Shown: positions 34,772-44,081 of the stretch, piece by piece | Layout: every line of letters starts with the position of its first letter | How positions within the stretch are numbered: the first letter of the stretch is position 1 | Assembly: GCF_900109285.1 (NCBI RefSeq) | Contig: NZ_FNZQ01000001.1 | Span: 773,001 to 837,000, forward strand | DNA from: Jannaschia helgolandensis | GTDB taxonomy: Bacteria > Pseudomonadota > Alphaproteobacteria > Rhodobacterales > Rhodobacteraceae | Length of the DNA stretch: 64,000 bases | Direction: 5' to 3' | Notes under the pieces: model-generated | Told to the model about the DNA's origin: nothing | The model's input: only the letters and a program-made list of their open reading frames with translations | The model's database searches: none | Program-made: the position numbers and the translations under genes

Positions 34772-36577
34772 TCATTCGACCGTCACCGACTTCGCCAGAT
34801 TACGCGGCTGATCCACGTCGGTGCCTTTGTGGACCGCCGTGTGATAAGCCAGCAACTGCGCCGGAAGGGCATAGAGGATCGGGGCGAAAACCGGGTCGAT
34901 CCTTGGCATCACCAACACCTCCCAGACCCCGTCGGAGGCCTGTTTTGCCCCATCGGCATCGGTCACCAGCAGAACCTGGCCTTCACGGGCCATGACCTCC
35001 TGCATGTTGCTGACGGTTTTCTCGAAAAGCGGGTCCATCGGCGCGAAAACAACCACGGGCAGCGTGCGATCGACCAGCGCGATGGGGCCGTGCTTCAATT
35101 CACCGCTGGCATAGGCTTCGGCATGTATATAGCTGATTTCCTTCAGTTTAAGAGCGCCTTCATGGGCCATTGGGTACATCGGGCCCCGGCCCAGGAACAG
35201 GATGTCCGACGCCTCCGACAGGCGTGAAGCCAAAGCCTCGCAGCGTTCCTCGATGGTAAGACCTTGCGACATCAACCCCGGCAGGAGCTTCAATCCCGCA
35301 ACCAGTTCCGCCTCGCGCTGGGCGTCGATCTCGCCGCGCTGCACCCCTGCCGCGATGGCAAGACACAGAAGCACCGCGAGCTGATTGACGAAGGCTTTGG
35401 TCGAAGCCACGCCGACCTCGACCCCGGCATGGATCGGGTAAATGATGTCGCTGTCGCGCGCGATGCTGCTTTCGACAACGTTCACCACCGACAGAATCGC
35501 CCGCGCTTTTCCCCTGGCATAACGCAAGGCCGCCAAAGTGTCGGCAGTTTCGCCCGACTGGCTGACAAAAAGTGCTGTGGTATCAATGCCTACCGGCCCT
35601 TCACGGTAGCGATATTCCGATGCGATATCGACTTCGGCAGGCAGGCGGGCCAGGGCTTCGAACCAGTATTTGGCGACCGAACAGGCGATCTGCGCCGTGC
35701 CGCAGGCGACCATCTGTATGCGGTCGGTCGCGGAGAAATCGTAATCGGTGGGCAGAACGATCCGATCACCCTCGATGTAGCGGGAAAGCACACCCGACAG
35801 GGTTTGCGGCTGTTCGTGAATTTCCTTGCCCATGAAATGCCGGTGACCGGCCTTTTCGATCCGCGTGGCATCGACATGAATGCGCTTCATTTCCCGGTTG
35901 GTCTGGCGGCCATCGGCGTCGAAGATGCGAACACCGGCACGGGTCACCACGGCGCGGTCGCCCTCCTCCAGATAGGTCAGGCGGTCGGTCAGCGGGCCGA
36001 GCGCGATTGCGTCGGAGCCTACGAACATTTCGTTGTCGCCATGGCCGATGGCCAGGGGCGATCCGACGCGCGCGGCAATCAACAGGTCAGGTTCGCCGTC
36101 GAACAGGAAACACAGGGCATAAGCCCCTTCCAGCCTGTCGATGGTCGCAAACGCCGCATCCTGCGGCTCCATTCCGTCTTCGAGAAACAATTCGCAAAGG
36201 CGAACGATGACCTCGGTGTCGGTCTCGCTTTCGTAGGGGCCGGAGGCTTCGCGGCGCAACTCGCGGAAGTTTTCGATGATGCCATTATGGACGACGGCGA
36301 CGCGGTCCGCGCGGTGCGGGTGAGCGTTGGCGACGGAGGGCGCGCCATGGGTCGCCCAGCGCGTATGTCCGATGCCGGCGAAACCCGACAGGGGGTCCGT
36401 CACCAGAAGATCGGCAAGGTTCACCAGCTTGCCGACCGCGCGGCGACGATCCAGCACGCCATCTTCGACGGTGGCGATCCCGGCGCTGTCATAGCCGCGA
36501 TATTCCAGCCGTTTCAGTGCCTCGACCATGATCGGCGCGGCCTGGTGTTTGCCCAGTATTCCGATGATACCACACAT
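34772..36577 (-). CDS. glmS: Glutamine-fructose-6-phosphate aminotransferase (isomerizing)
   Basis: Makes glucosamine-6-phosphate, the entry to peptidoglycan and LPS amino-sugars. It has 601 residues. The N-terminal glutaminase domain starts MCGIIGILGKHQAAP with the nucleophile Cys2, and has RLEYRGYDSAG and GHTRWATHGAPS near 70-85. Two SIS domains follow (VSQSGETADTLAALRYA near 340, the AFVNQLAVL region), and the protein ends in DQPRNLAKSVTVE. The start ATG 36577 shares its first base with the glmU stop (TGATG); the long open frame upstream is only glmU read out of frame. No glmS ribozyme is present. Confidence 0.97.
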   Translation of the reverse strand: MCGIIGILGKHQAAPIMVEALKRLEYRGYDSAGIATVEDGVLDRRRAVGKLVNLADLLVTDPLSGFAGIGHTRWATHGAPSVANAHPHRADRVAVVHNGIIENFRELRREASGPYESETDTEVIVRLCELFLEDGMEPQDAAFATIDRLEGAYALCFLFDGEPDLLIAARVGSPLAIGHGDNEMFVGSDAIALGPLTDRLTYLEEGDRAVVTRAGVRIFDADGRQTNREMKRIHVDATRIEKAGHRHFMGKEIHEQPQTLSGVLSRYIEGDRIVLPTDYDFSATDRIQMVACGTAQIACSVAKYWFEALARLPAEVDIASEYRYREGPVGIDTTALFVSQSGETADTLAALRYARGKARAILSVVNVVESSIARDSDIIYPIHAGVEVGVASTKAFVNQLAVLLCLAIAAGVQRGEIDAQREAELVAGLKLLPGLMSQGLTIEERCEALASRLSEASDILFLGRGPMYPMAHEGALKLKEISYIHAEAYASGELKHGPIALVDRTLPVVVFAPMDPLFEKTVSNMQEVMAREGQVLLVTDADGAKQASDGVWEVLVMPRIDPVFAPILYALPAQLLAYHTAVHKGTDVDQPRNLAKSVTVE

Positions 36578-37920
36578 CAGCTTGTCTCCTTTGCGGCGCG
36601 CAGCTTTGCCATCAACCGACGCGCGAAGCCGTCCTTGTTGACCTGTCTTGCCCGGCCCAGCGCCAGCGCACCGTCCGGGACGTCCATTGTCACGACCGAG
36701 CCGGAGGCCGTCATCGCATCGTCCCCCACGCGGACCGGGGCCACCAGCGCGGTGTTCGACCCGATGAAGGCATTCGCACCGATCACCGTGCGATGCTTGA
36801 ATACGCCGTCGTAATTGCAGGTGATCGTGCCCGCGCCGACGTTGGCCCGCGCCCCCACGTCGGCGTCGCCGATATAGGACAGGTGGTTCAGCTTCGCGCC
36901 TTCGGCCACTTGCGCATTCTTGACCTCGACGAAGTTGCCGACGCGCACACCCCGGTCCAGCTCCGCGCCGGGACGCAGGCGGGCGTAGGGCCCAACGACG
37001 CATTCGTCCGCAACATGGCAGCCTTCCAGGTGGCTGAAGGCACGGATCGTGGCACCGGATTCGATGGTGACATCGGGACCGAAGACCACGTGCGGTTCGA
37101 TCACGACGTCACGCCCGATTACCGTGTCATAGGCCAGAAAAACCGTATCGGGTGCCGTCAGCGTGGCACCGTTGTCCATCGCCTGGGCCCGCGCCCTGTC
37201 CTGAAAGGCGGCTTCCGCAGCGGCAAGATCGGCGCGCGTATTGACGCCCATCGTCTCGACCTCGGGGCAGGTCACGACCCGTGCCGACATGCGCGCCGCC
37301 CGCGCCAGACTAACGATGTCGGTCAGGTAATATTCACCCGCCGCGTTGTCGTTGCCCACATGGTCGATCAGATCGAAAAGGGTGTTGGCATCAGCCGCGA
37401 TCACGCCGGAGTTGCACAGGGTAATCGCCAGTTCTTCGGGCGTGGCGTCCTTGGCCTCGACGATCTTTTCCAGCCGGTCGCCGTTCGCGACCAGACGCCC
37501 ATACCGACCGGGTTCAGTGGCGCGGAATCCCAGAACCACGATATCCGCGCCATCGCGCCGGGCGGCCTGCATCGCCTCCAGCGTTTCCGGGCGGATGAAT
37601 GGCGTATCGCCGTAAAGCACGATAACATCGCCATCGAACCCGTCCAGTGCAGCGCGGGCCTGCGCCACCGCATGCGCAGTGCCCAGTTGTTCGGTCTGAC
37701 GCACGACGACGGCGTCTGCGTCATGAATTCGAACCATCGCCGCCACCCGGTCGCCGCCGTGGCCCGCGACGATGACAGTGCGGTCCGGTGACAGACTTTC
37801 GCCCGACCGCAATGCATGGACCAGAAGCGGCGCATGCGCCACGCGGTGCAGCACCTTCGGCAGGTCGGATTGCATGCGGCTGCCCTGTCCGGCGGCCAGA
37901 ACGATCAACGCTGTCGGCAT
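36577..37920 (-). CDS. glmU: Bifunctional UDP-N-acetylglucosamine pyrophosphorylase / glucosamine-1-phosphate acetyltransferase
   Basis: Carries out the last two steps to UDP-GlcNAc. It has 447 residues. The N-terminal uridylyltransferase domain holds LAAGQGSRMQSDLPKVLH, VILYGDTPFIRPET near 100 and NSGVIAAD near 165. The C-terminal left-handed beta-helix (about 250-430) shows the hexapeptide pattern and the active-site HLSYIGDADVGARANVGAGT. ATG 37920 has GGAAAG upstream; a TTG one codon earlier is less likely. It is coupled to glmS. The divergent gph lies about 90 bases away, a common Rhodobacteraceae arrangement. Confidence 0.97.
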   Translation of the reverse strand: MPTALIVLAAGQGSRMQSDLPKVLHRVAHAPLLVHALRSGESLSPDRTVIVAGHGGDRVAAMVRIHDADAVVVRQTEQLGTAHAVAQARAALDGFDGDVIVLYGDTPFIRPETLEAMQAARRDGADIVVLGFRATEPGRYGRLVANGDRLEKIVEAKDATPEELAITLCNSGVIAADANTLFDLIDHVGNDNAAGEYYLTDIVSLARAARMSARVVTCPEVETMGVNTRADLAAAEAAFQDRARAQAMDNGATLTAPDTVFLAYDTVIGRDVVIEPHVVFGPDVTIESGATIRAFSHLEGCHVADECVVGPYARLRPGAELDRGVRVGNFVEVKNAQVAEGAKLNHLSYIGDADVGARANVGAGTITCNYDGVFKHRTVIGANAFIGSNTALVAPVRVGDDAMTASGSVVTMDVPDGALALGRARQVNKDGFARRLMAKLRAAKETS

Positions 37921-38012
37921 CAAATGTCTTTCCCTGAGTCACAGGCCGTTCTAACCGAGGGGCGATATGCTGCAACCCGCCATGGGATCAGGATAGCGAA
38001 AGGGTGCCGACA

Positions 38013-38684
38013 ATGAAACGATGCGTGATCTTCGATCTGGACGGAACGTTGTGCGACACATCCGGCGATCTGCTGGCCGCCGCCAACGTGGCGTTCGCGC
38101 ATCTGGGGCACGATATCCGGCTGGACCCGATGGCGGCGCAGGACCGGGCCGCGGCTTTGAAGGGCGGGCGGTCAATGCTGCGTCTCGGGTTCTCGCGGGC
38201 AGGGGACGTGGATGAAGGGCAGGTCGACGCCGGATATCAGCCCCTGCTGGATGCTTATGACGGGTCCATTGCGGTTCATACGACGTTCTACCCGGGTGCG
38301 CTGGATGCGGTGCGGCGTCTGCGCGCGCGCGGCGATGCCGTGGCGATCTGCACCAACAAGCCCGAAGCGCTGGCGATCAAGCTGGTGGCGCAACTCGGCG
38401 CAAGTGACCTGTTCGACGCGCTGGTCGGGGCCGACACGCTTCCGGTGCGCAAGCCGGACCCGGAACACCTATGGGAAACCATACGTCGGGCGGGCGGCGA
38501 CCCGGCGCGCGCGGTGTTGATCGGTGACACCGATACCGATCGCAATACGGCGGCGGCGGCGGCGGTGCCTTGCGTGCTGGTGACCTTCGCGCCTGCAGGT
38601 CAATCGGTGGCGGAGCTTTTGCCCGAGGCATTGCTGGACGATTATGCCGATCTGGACGGTATTCTGGAGGGGTTGCTGACATGA
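38013..38684 (+). CDS. gph: HAD-superfamily phosphatase, phosphoglycolate phosphatase-like
   Basis: Hydrolase of 223 residues that probably clears 2-phosphoglycolate. HAD motif I is VIFDLDGTLCDT at residues 5-16 (nucleophile aspartate). Motif II is AICTNKPEALA near 110. Motif III/IV spans KPDPEHLWETI and VLIGDTDTDRNTAAAA near 150-185. AAAGGG at 37999-38004 is correctly spaced for ATG 38013; the frame is open three codons further upstream to a GTG. Its stop overlaps the DegT gene by ATGA. HAD substrate assignments within this clade are uncertain without assay. Confidence 0.85.
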   Translation: MKRCVIFDLDGTLCDTSGDLLAAANVAFAHLGHDIRLDPMAAQDRAAALKGGRSMLRLGFSRAGDVDEGQVDAGYQPLLDAYDGSIAVHTTFYPGALDAVRRLRARGDAVAICTNKPEALAIKLVAQLGASDLFDALVGADTLPVRKPDPEHLWETIRRAGGDPARAVLIGDTDTDRNTAAAAAVPCVLVTFAPAGQSVAELLPEALLDDYADLDGILEGLLT

Positions 38685-39853
38685 CCGAGGTTTTCACCAA
38701 GCCGTTCATCCGCCAAGAGCCGATCCCCGAGTCCGCGATCGCCGCCGCGGTCGAGGTCCTGCGTTCCGGCGCGCTGCACCGTTATGGCGCGCAGCCGTCG
38801 CAGGTCGCGGCACTGGAGATCGAATTCGCCGCCCAGACCGGCGCGGCGCATGCGCTGGCAGTGGCATCGGGCGGATACGCGATGGGCTGCGCCCTGCGCG
38901 CGCTGGGGGTGGGTCCGGGCGATCCGGTGCTGACCAATGGCTGGACGCTGGCCCCGGTGCCGGGTGCCATCGCCGCCGTCGGCGCGCGCCCCGTGCTGGT
39001 CGAGGTCGGGCGCGATCTGTGTATCGACCTGGATGATCTGGAAGCGAAAGCCCCGCAGGCAAACGTCCTGATGCTGTCGCATATGCGCGGGCATATCGCC
39101 GACATGCGCCGTCTGATGGCAATTTGCGATGCCCACGACATCGCCGTGATCGAGGATTGTGCGCATACCATGGGCGCCGACTGGGACGGCCATCCATCAG
39201 GACGCTGGGGCGCGATCGGCTGCTATTCCTGCCAGACCTACAAACATGTCAATTCGGGCGAGGGCGGGCTGATCGTCACCGACGACGCCGATCTGGCGGC
39301 GAAGATGATCCTGCTGTCGGGCAGTTACATGCTTTATGCGCGCAATGGCACGGCGCCGTCCGAGGAGGTATTCGCGCGGCACAAGGGCACGATGCCCAAC
39401 GTATCGGGCCGTATGGACGAGTTGCGTGCAGCGATCCTGCGTCCGCAACTGGCCGACCTTCCGGCACAGGTCGCGCGCTGGAACGAACGCTACCGCGCGC
39501 TGGAGACGGGGTTTCGCAACCTGCCCGGCCTACACGTCATCGACCGCCCCGCGTCCGAGGGCTATGTCGGATCGTCGATCCAGCTGCTGGCGGACGACCC
39601 CGAAAAGATCCCCGGTTTCATTGCGGGCTGTGCGGCGCGCGGCGTCGACTGGAAATGGTTCGGCCATGCGACGGCGCAGGGCTTTACCTCGTCGCATCAC
39701 CACTGGGCCTATGTCGAAGCGCAGAGCCTGCCGCAAACCGATGCCGTGCTTGCCCGGCTTCTGGATATGCGCGTGCCGCTGACGTTCGATCTGGCCGACT
39801 GCGCCGTTATCGCGCGGATCGTGGCAGAAGAGGCAGCCGAAAGCCTGCGCTAA
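38681..39853 (+). CDS. DegT/DnrJ/EryC1-family PLP aminotransferase
   Basis: Sugar-aminotransferase-type PLP enzyme of 390 residues. The PLP lysine lies in YSCQTYKHVNSGEGGLIVT near 185-200, and the preceding VIEDCAHTMGADWDG supplies the PLP-contacting aspartate. ASGGYAMGCALRALGVGPGDPVLTNGWT near 65-90 is the phosphate-binding region. ATG 38681 overlaps the gph stop (ATGA); the open frame before it is gph sequence. Family members make amino sugars for surface polysaccharides or secondary metabolites. No other sugar-modifying genes are adjacent apart from glmU/glmS, so the substrate is unknown. Confidence 0.87.
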   Translation: MTEVFTKPFIRQEPIPESAIAAAVEVLRSGALHRYGAQPSQVAALEIEFAAQTGAAHALAVASGGYAMGCALRALGVGPGDPVLTNGWTLAPVPGAIAAVGARPVLVEVGRDLCIDLDDLEAKAPQANVLMLSHMRGHIADMRRLMAICDAHDIAVIEDCAHTMGADWDGHPSGRWGAIGCYSCQTYKHVNSGEGGLIVTDDADLAAKMILLSGSYMLYARNGTAPSEEVFARHKGTMPNVSGRMDELRAAILRPQLADLPAQVARWNERYRALETGFRNLPGLHVIDRPASEGYVGSSIQLLADDPEKIPGFIAGCAARGVDWKWFGHATAQGFTSSHHHWAYVEAQSLPQTDAVLARLLDMRVPLTFDLADCAVIARIVAEEAAESLR

Positions 39854-39989
39854 CTATGCGATAAACTCACGACATCATCGAATATTATGAATTTTTCTTA
39901 GGTGTGCTCAGCGCCTATCTGTCCCTCAAGCCGAAGGGCCTCCGCCGGTTTCGCCGTCGGACCTGACTTTCCTTGAAAGGGATTTCACG

Positions 39990-40817
39990 ATGAAAACGAT
40001 CGCTACACTCGCTGCCACGACTGTGCTCGCGCTGACCGTCTCCATCCCTGCCTTCGCGCAGGACAACCTGACCGGTGTTTCGCGTCTTGATGACCGCATC
40101 GACGACATCACCGAAGCCGCCCAGGACGATCTGGACCGTGGCGAAGATGACGAGCGCTTCAGCCCCAACGGCGTCGTTCAGGGCTTCCGCGGCTCGGCCG
40201 CACTGACCGCATCCGGCGCGTCGGGCAACACCGACACGGGCGAGCTGTCGTTCGCCGGTCGCTTGTCCTATGGCCTTGGCGAATGGAGCCACCTGATCGG
40301 TTTTGCCGGTGAATATGGCGAAGCCAACGGTATCAAGAACGAAGAAGAATTTTTTGCGATCTACGAAGGCAGCCGCTATTTCACGCCGCAGGTCTATGCC
40401 TTCGGCACCGGCCGTTTCGAATACGACGGCTTCGACACCAACGAGCGTGACGCGTTCATCGGCGGCGGTCTGGGCTATCGCATCGTAAATACCCGCCAGA
40501 TGGCCTGGCGCGTTCAGGCCGGACCCGGCATTCGCTATATCGCCGATCAGGCGGGCAACGATGAAACCGAAGGCGCAGGCATCGCCTCGTCGCGCTTCTA
40601 TTATGGCTTCAACGACGTCGTATCGCTGACCAATGACACCGACATCCTGTCGTCGTCGGCGGATACCGTGGTGACCAACGACTTCGGCGTGAACTTCAGG
40701 ATGACCGACACCCTGTCGACCCGCGTCAGCTATCGTACCGACTATACGTCGAACCCGCTGCCCGGCCTGAAGTCCACCGACAACACAGTCGGCCTGTCGC
40801 TGGTCGTTGGCTTCTGA
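39990..40817 (+). CDS. DUF481-family outer-membrane beta-barrel protein (YdiY-like)
   Basis: Predicted outer-membrane protein of 275 residues. The signal peptide ends near residue 23 (IPAFAQ). The acidic stretch DDRIDDITEAAQDDLDRGEDDE follows, and then alternating amphipathic strands with GFRGSAALTASGASGNTDTGE near 65, the usual DUF481 entry, ending in an aromatic residue (VVGF), the normal C-terminal barrel signature. GAAAGGGA precedes ATG 39990. The 136 bases upstream contain an AT-rich tract (39880-39900) that may hold the promoter, and a hairpin terminator follows. The role of the family is not established. Confidence 0.87.
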   Translation: MKTIATLAATTVLALTVSIPAFAQDNLTGVSRLDDRIDDITEAAQDDLDRGEDDERFSPNGVVQGFRGSAALTASGASGNTDTGELSFAGRLSYGLGEWSHLIGFAGEYGEANGIKNEEEFFAIYEGSRYFTPQVYAFGTGRFEYDGFDTNERDAFIGGGLGYRIVNTRQMAWRVQAGPGIRYIADQAGNDETEGAGIASSRFYYGFNDVVSLTNDTDILSSSADTVVTNDFGVNFRMTDTLSTRVSYRTDYTSNPLPGLKSTDNTVGLSLVVGF

Positions 40818-40864
40818 GGCGAATTCGGCCCGTCCAGACTGACGAATGTCAGGGTCGGATCAAC

Positions 40865-40889
40865 AGGGGGCGGCGCAAGTCGCCCCTTT
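40865..40889 (+). terminator. Hairpin terminator after the DUF481 gene
   Basis: The stem AGGGGGCG / CGCCCCTT has eight pairs including one G-T, with an eight-base loop (40873-40880), followed by TTTC. It lies 48 bases after the stop. Confidence 0.6.
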
Positions 40890-40912
40890 CGTCATCTCAC
40901 CGACGGAGGCAG

Positions 40913-41299
40913 ATGCAAATCGTGACTCAGAGCAAGACCGCTTCATTTTTCAAAGCCCCGAACCGCATTGCATCGAATTGCCGGATCGCCAGCCGACTTG
41001 GTGGTCTGCGCCCCGGTCCCGCGCTGCTGGTGGCCACGGGTCCGGGTCTATTCGATCCGCTTGGCCAACGTCTCTCAGCCCTGCCCAGCCTGCCCTGGAT
41101 GCGCGGCAGTATGACACTGGTATCGCTGTGGGACGCCTGCGACACCCTGCCGGATCGTGATTTCGATGACGTTCTGACCCTGCTGCAGGTCGACATCCAC
41201 CCGGATACGGTCAGTGCCGCCTATTGGACGATTCTGCGCAAAGCCACGGTTCTGGGCATGATCGAAGGGCGCGGTGTTCCGGTTTTCCCAAACGCCTGA
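40913..41299 (+). CDS. Hypothetical protein, unrecognised
   Basis: A frame of 128 codons on the plus strand with GGAGG at 40905-40909. ATG 40913 is only three bases after that site, so GTG 40922 may be the real start. The protein has no signal peptide or membrane segment. Legible stretches are RIASRLGGLRPGPALLVATGPG, LPWMRGSMTLVSLWDACDTLP and DFDDVLTLLQVDIHPDTVSAAYWTILRKATVLGMI, which read like a folded cytoplasmic protein with Trp-rich helices. I do not recognise a family. It converges with the broken gene at 41312-41609, only 12 bases away. Confidence 0.6.
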   Translation: MQIVTQSKTASFFKAPNRIASNCRIASRLGGLRPGPALLVATGPGLFDPLGQRLSALPSLPWMRGSMTLVSLWDACDTLPDRDFDDVLTLLQVDIHPDTVSAAYWTILRKATVLGMIEGRGVPVFPNA

Positions 41300-41311
41300 C
41301 ACCACGGGCGG

Positions 41312-41609
41312 TCAGCCCAGCGCCCCGCCCATTTCGGCTTCGTCGTCCAGCACGATCAAACGGAGCAGCGCCTGCGCATTGTCCAAGGTCGTGACATGGT
41401 CCCGGATCGCCCGCAACAGATCGCCCGGCGATTTGGCGTGTGGCATCGACAGGCCCAGTGCATAGGCAATCAGTTCCGAGCAATACCAACGCCCCCGCGA
41501 ATTGCGGCGAAAGTTGAACAACTGGCTCAGAACCATCGACCAGAGTTCATAGGGCGGACCCAATTTCTCGGCGACCTCGGCCGCGATAGAAGGCGACGTA
41601 ATACCGCAT
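41312..41609 (-). pseudogene. Remnant of a small papain-like (YiiX/NlpC-type) or related hypothetical gene, internally deleted
   Basis: A strong ribosome-binding site (AAGGAG, plus-strand complement 41617-41622) is seven bases before ATG 41609, which starts MRYYVAFYRGRG, a recognisable opening of small permuted papain-like hydrolase or phage-type proteins. That frame stops after 20 codons at 41547. The matching C-terminal half is present in another frame from about 41575 to 41312: AAEVAEKLGPPYELW, RGRWYCSELIAYALGL and a helical end. An internal deletion plus frameshift seems to have removed the middle, including any catalytic histidine. The family label is tentative; the broken structure is well supported. 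Confidence 0.65.
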
Positions 41610-41753
41610 CGTAATTCTCCTTCGGGCAATGGCGGCAGGCTGCGTGCAGATCAGCTGTACGTAAAATAAGGTAAACCTGAAGGTCCGCCTTGACCGGAGG
41701 CCCGGTCGCGCCGGTATGATCTGTCGAAAAGCGGCATCGCGGAAGGAAACGTC

Positions 41754-42353
41754 ATGAGGATTCTGGTGGTCGGGGCCGCGGGCGACATCGGACAGGTCGT
41801 CTGCGATGAGCTGGGTCAGCGGCATGACCTGATCCGCGCCGGGCGGAGCAGCGGTGACGTGCAGGTCGACCTGGCCGATGCGGCATCGGTTGCGGCGATG
41901 TATGCCAAGATCGGGCCGCCCGATGCCGTTATTTCGACCACCGGCGACGTGCATTTCGCGCCCGTGTCACAGCAAACCGCGCAGACCTTTCTGGACAGCC
42001 TGCAACAGAAGGTGATCGGACAGGTCAATCTTGTCCTCGCCGGGCTGGACGTGGTGGCGGATGGCGGGTCGTTCACGCTGACCAGCGGCATCCTCGACCG
42101 CGTGCCGATTCCGATGGGGTCCGCCGCGGCGATGGCCAACGGCGCTCTGGGCGGTTTCGTGCGCGGTGCGGCGGGCGAAATGCCACGCGGCCTGCGCATC
42201 AATGTCGTCAGCCCCGGTCTTCTGGAGGTGTCGGTCCCGCGCTATGGCGCATGGTTCCCCGGCCATGTCCCGGTCGCATCGGACCGTGTCGCGCAGGCCT
42301 TCGCCTTCAGTGTGGAGGGCACCGCCACGGGGCAGGTCATCACTGTCGACTAA
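41754..42353 (+). CDS. Short-chain dehydrogenase/reductase family protein, compact
   Basis: NAD(P)-binding protein of 199 residues. The N-terminal MRILVVGAAGDIGQVVCDEL binds the cofactor; VDLADAASVAAM, VISTTGDVHFAPV and SFTLTSGILDRVPIPMGSAAAMANGALGGFVRG follow. The catalytic YxxxK of classical SDRs is not seen at the usual place: the segment reads PMGSAAAMANGAL. It may therefore be a divergent or non-canonical SDR. NVVSPGLLEVSV and a GTATGQVITVD end are normal. GGAAGGAAACG precedes ATG 41754. It lies 96 bases before ivd but is not clearly part of that operon. Confidence 0.82.
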   Translation: MRILVVGAAGDIGQVVCDELGQRHDLIRAGRSSGDVQVDLADAASVAAMYAKIGPPDAVISTTGDVHFAPVSQQTAQTFLDSLQQKVIGQVNLVLAGLDVVADGGSFTLTSGILDRVPIPMGSAAAMANGALGGFVRGAAGEMPRGLRINVVSPGLLEVSVPRYGAWFPGHVPVASDRVAQAFAFSVEGTATGQVITVD

Positions 42354-42449
42354 CCGGGCCATTGGTCCGATCCTGAAAGCGATGGTAGACGCAAGACAAC
42401 TGCCGCACTATGAACTGAACAAGTGTTCAATTCCTGGGGAGGAAGCCTG

Positions 42450-43613
42450 ATGTTCACCGCCACGATGCAGTTTGATCTTGGGGAAGACGTGAACGCCCTG
42501 CGCGAATTGGTGCATCGCTGGGCGCAGGAGCGCATCAAGCCGCTCGCGGGTGAAATCGACGCGACCAATACTTTTCCCGCCGACCTCTGGACTGAAATGG
42601 GCGATCTGGGCTTGCTGGGCGTTACCGTGCCCGAGGCGGATGGCGGAGCCGACATGGGATACCTCGCCCATGTAATCGCGGTCGAGGAAATTGCCCGCGC
42701 CAGTGCCTCCGTCTCCCTGTCGTATGGCGCGCACAGCAACCTGTGCGTCAATCAGATCGCGCTGAACGGCACGGCGGAGCAGAAGGCGAAATACCTGCCG
42801 GGGCTGATATCGGGCGAACATGTCGGTGCGCTTGCCATGTCCGAGGCCGGGGCAGGGTCCGACGTCGTGTCGATGAAATTGCGCGCTGAAAAACGGAACG
42901 ACCACTTCCGCTTGAACGGCACGAAATACTGGATCACCAACGGTCCCGACGCCACCACGCTGGTCGTCTACGCCAAGACCGACCCCGACGCCGGGTCCAG
43001 GGGCATGACGGCCTTCCTGATCGAAAAGTCGATGACGGGGTTCAGCACCAGCCCGCATTTCGACAAGCTGGGGATGCGCGGATCGAACACGGCGGAACTT
43101 GTGTTCGAAGACGTCGAAGTCCCCTTTGACAACATCCTGGGCGAGGAAGGCGGCGGCGTGCGCGTCTTGATGTCCGGCCTCGATTACGAACGCGTGGTTC
43201 TGTCGGGCATCGGCACCGGCATCATGGCCGCCTGTCTCGACGAGGTGATGCCCTATCTGGCCGAGCGCAAGCAATTCGGCAAACCCATCGGGTCGTTCCA
43301 GCTGATGCAAGGCAAGATTGCCGATATGTATACAGCGATGAACTCCGCACGGGCCTACGTCTACGAAGTCGCCAAGGCCTGCGACCGGGGTCAGGTCACG
43401 CGGCAGGACGCAGCGGCCTGCGTTCTCTATGCGTCGGAGGAAGCCATGAAGCAGGCCCATCAGGCGGTGCAGGCGATGGGCGGTGCGGGTTTCATGAACG
43501 ACAGCCCCGTCAGTCGCATCTTTCGCGATGCCAAACTGATGGAGATCGGGGCTGGGACCAGTGAAATCCGTCGCATGCTGATCGGACGGGAACTGATGGA
43601 GGCGATGAGGTGA
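42450..43613 (+). CDS. ivd: Isovaleryl-CoA dehydrogenase
   Basis: FAD-dependent acyl-CoA dehydrogenase of 387 residues that converts isovaleryl-CoA to 3-methylcrotonyl-CoA in leucine breakdown. Family marks are [14 protein letters not shown] near 90, the signature [19 protein letters not shown] near 130, and [16 protein letters not shown] near 245. The glutamate in that last segment is at the position of the isovaleryl-specific catalytic base, which sits there rather than near residue 370 as in most acyl-CoA dehydrogenases. ATG 42450 follows a strong GGGGAGGA. It is first in the leucine operon, although 57 bases and a four-gene cassette separate it from mccB. Confidence 0.94.
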   Translation: MFTATMQFDLGEDVNALRELVHRWAQERIKPLAGEIDATNTFPADLWTEMGDLGLLGVTVPEADGGADMGYLAHVIAVEEIARASASVSLSYGAHSNLCVNQIALNGTAEQKAKYLPGLISGEHVGALAMSEAGAGSDVVSMKLRAEKRNDHFRLNGTKYWITNGPDATTLVVYAKTDPDAGSRGMTAFLIEKSMTGFSTSPHFDKLGMRGSNTAELVFEDVEVPFDNILGEEGGGVRVLMSGLDYERVVLSGIGTGIMAACLDEVMPYLAERKQFGKPIGSFQLMQGKIADMYTAMNSARAYVYEVAKACDRGQVTRQDAAACVLYASEEAMKQAHQAVQAMGGAGFMNDSPVSRIFRDAKLMEIGAGTSEIRRMLIGRELMEAMR

Positions 43614-43670
43614 AAATAATGCCGACAGCCCCGGTTTGTTTCATGATACCGATAATCCTACGGTAAACAC

Positions 43671-44081
43671 ATGGAACAGAACTCCTCCTCTTTTTTCGAC
43701 TACGTCCGCGAAGACGCCATTCTGCAAGACGAAATCTATTGGCTTGTCTACGTCCTGGAATGGGCCGCAACGGCCATCGACATTTTCGCCTCTCTGATCC
43801 TGCTGCTCGGCGCGATTCGGTTCATCTGGGGCTTCGTGAAAGCCGAATTCAGCCGCGATGCTGACACCCGCGTCAAAGGTGTCAACAGGGAGCGGGTGGA
43901 GCTTGGTCGGTATATCCTCGCCGGTCTGGAATTGCTGATCGTCTCCGATATCATTCTCACCGCGCTCAGCCTCGCGATGGCGGACCTTGTGTTCCTCGGC
44001 CTGCTCGTGGTGATCCGCTCGCTGGTCTCCTTCTTTCTCGACCGGGAGCTGGAGCAGGTAAAAAAGGAGCTCAAGACATGA
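43671..44081 (+). CDS. DUF1622-family membrane protein
   Basis: Small inner-membrane protein of 136 residues with three hydrophobic segments (about 24-55, 80-95, 100-118). The DUF1622 core is VLEWAATAIDIFASLILLLGAIRFI followed by VNRERVELGRYILAGLELLIVSDII near 68-95. The function of the family is unknown. It is the first of a four-gene cassette between ivd and mccB, and its stop overlaps the next start by ATGA. This gene is not part of the usual liu/leucine operon, so the cassette looks inserted. Confidence 0.85.
   Translation: MEQNSSSFFDYVREDAILQDEIYWLVYVLEWAATAIDIFASLILLLGAIRFIWGFVKAEFSRDADTRVKGVNRERVELGRYILAGLELLIVSDIILTALSLAMADLVFLGLLVVIRSLVSFFLDRELEQVKKELKT

Noticed and set aside
36578-37003. 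Upstream extension of the glmS frame
   Set aside because: GlmS must start with Met-Cys for its nucleophile; the extension is glmU sequence read out of frame.
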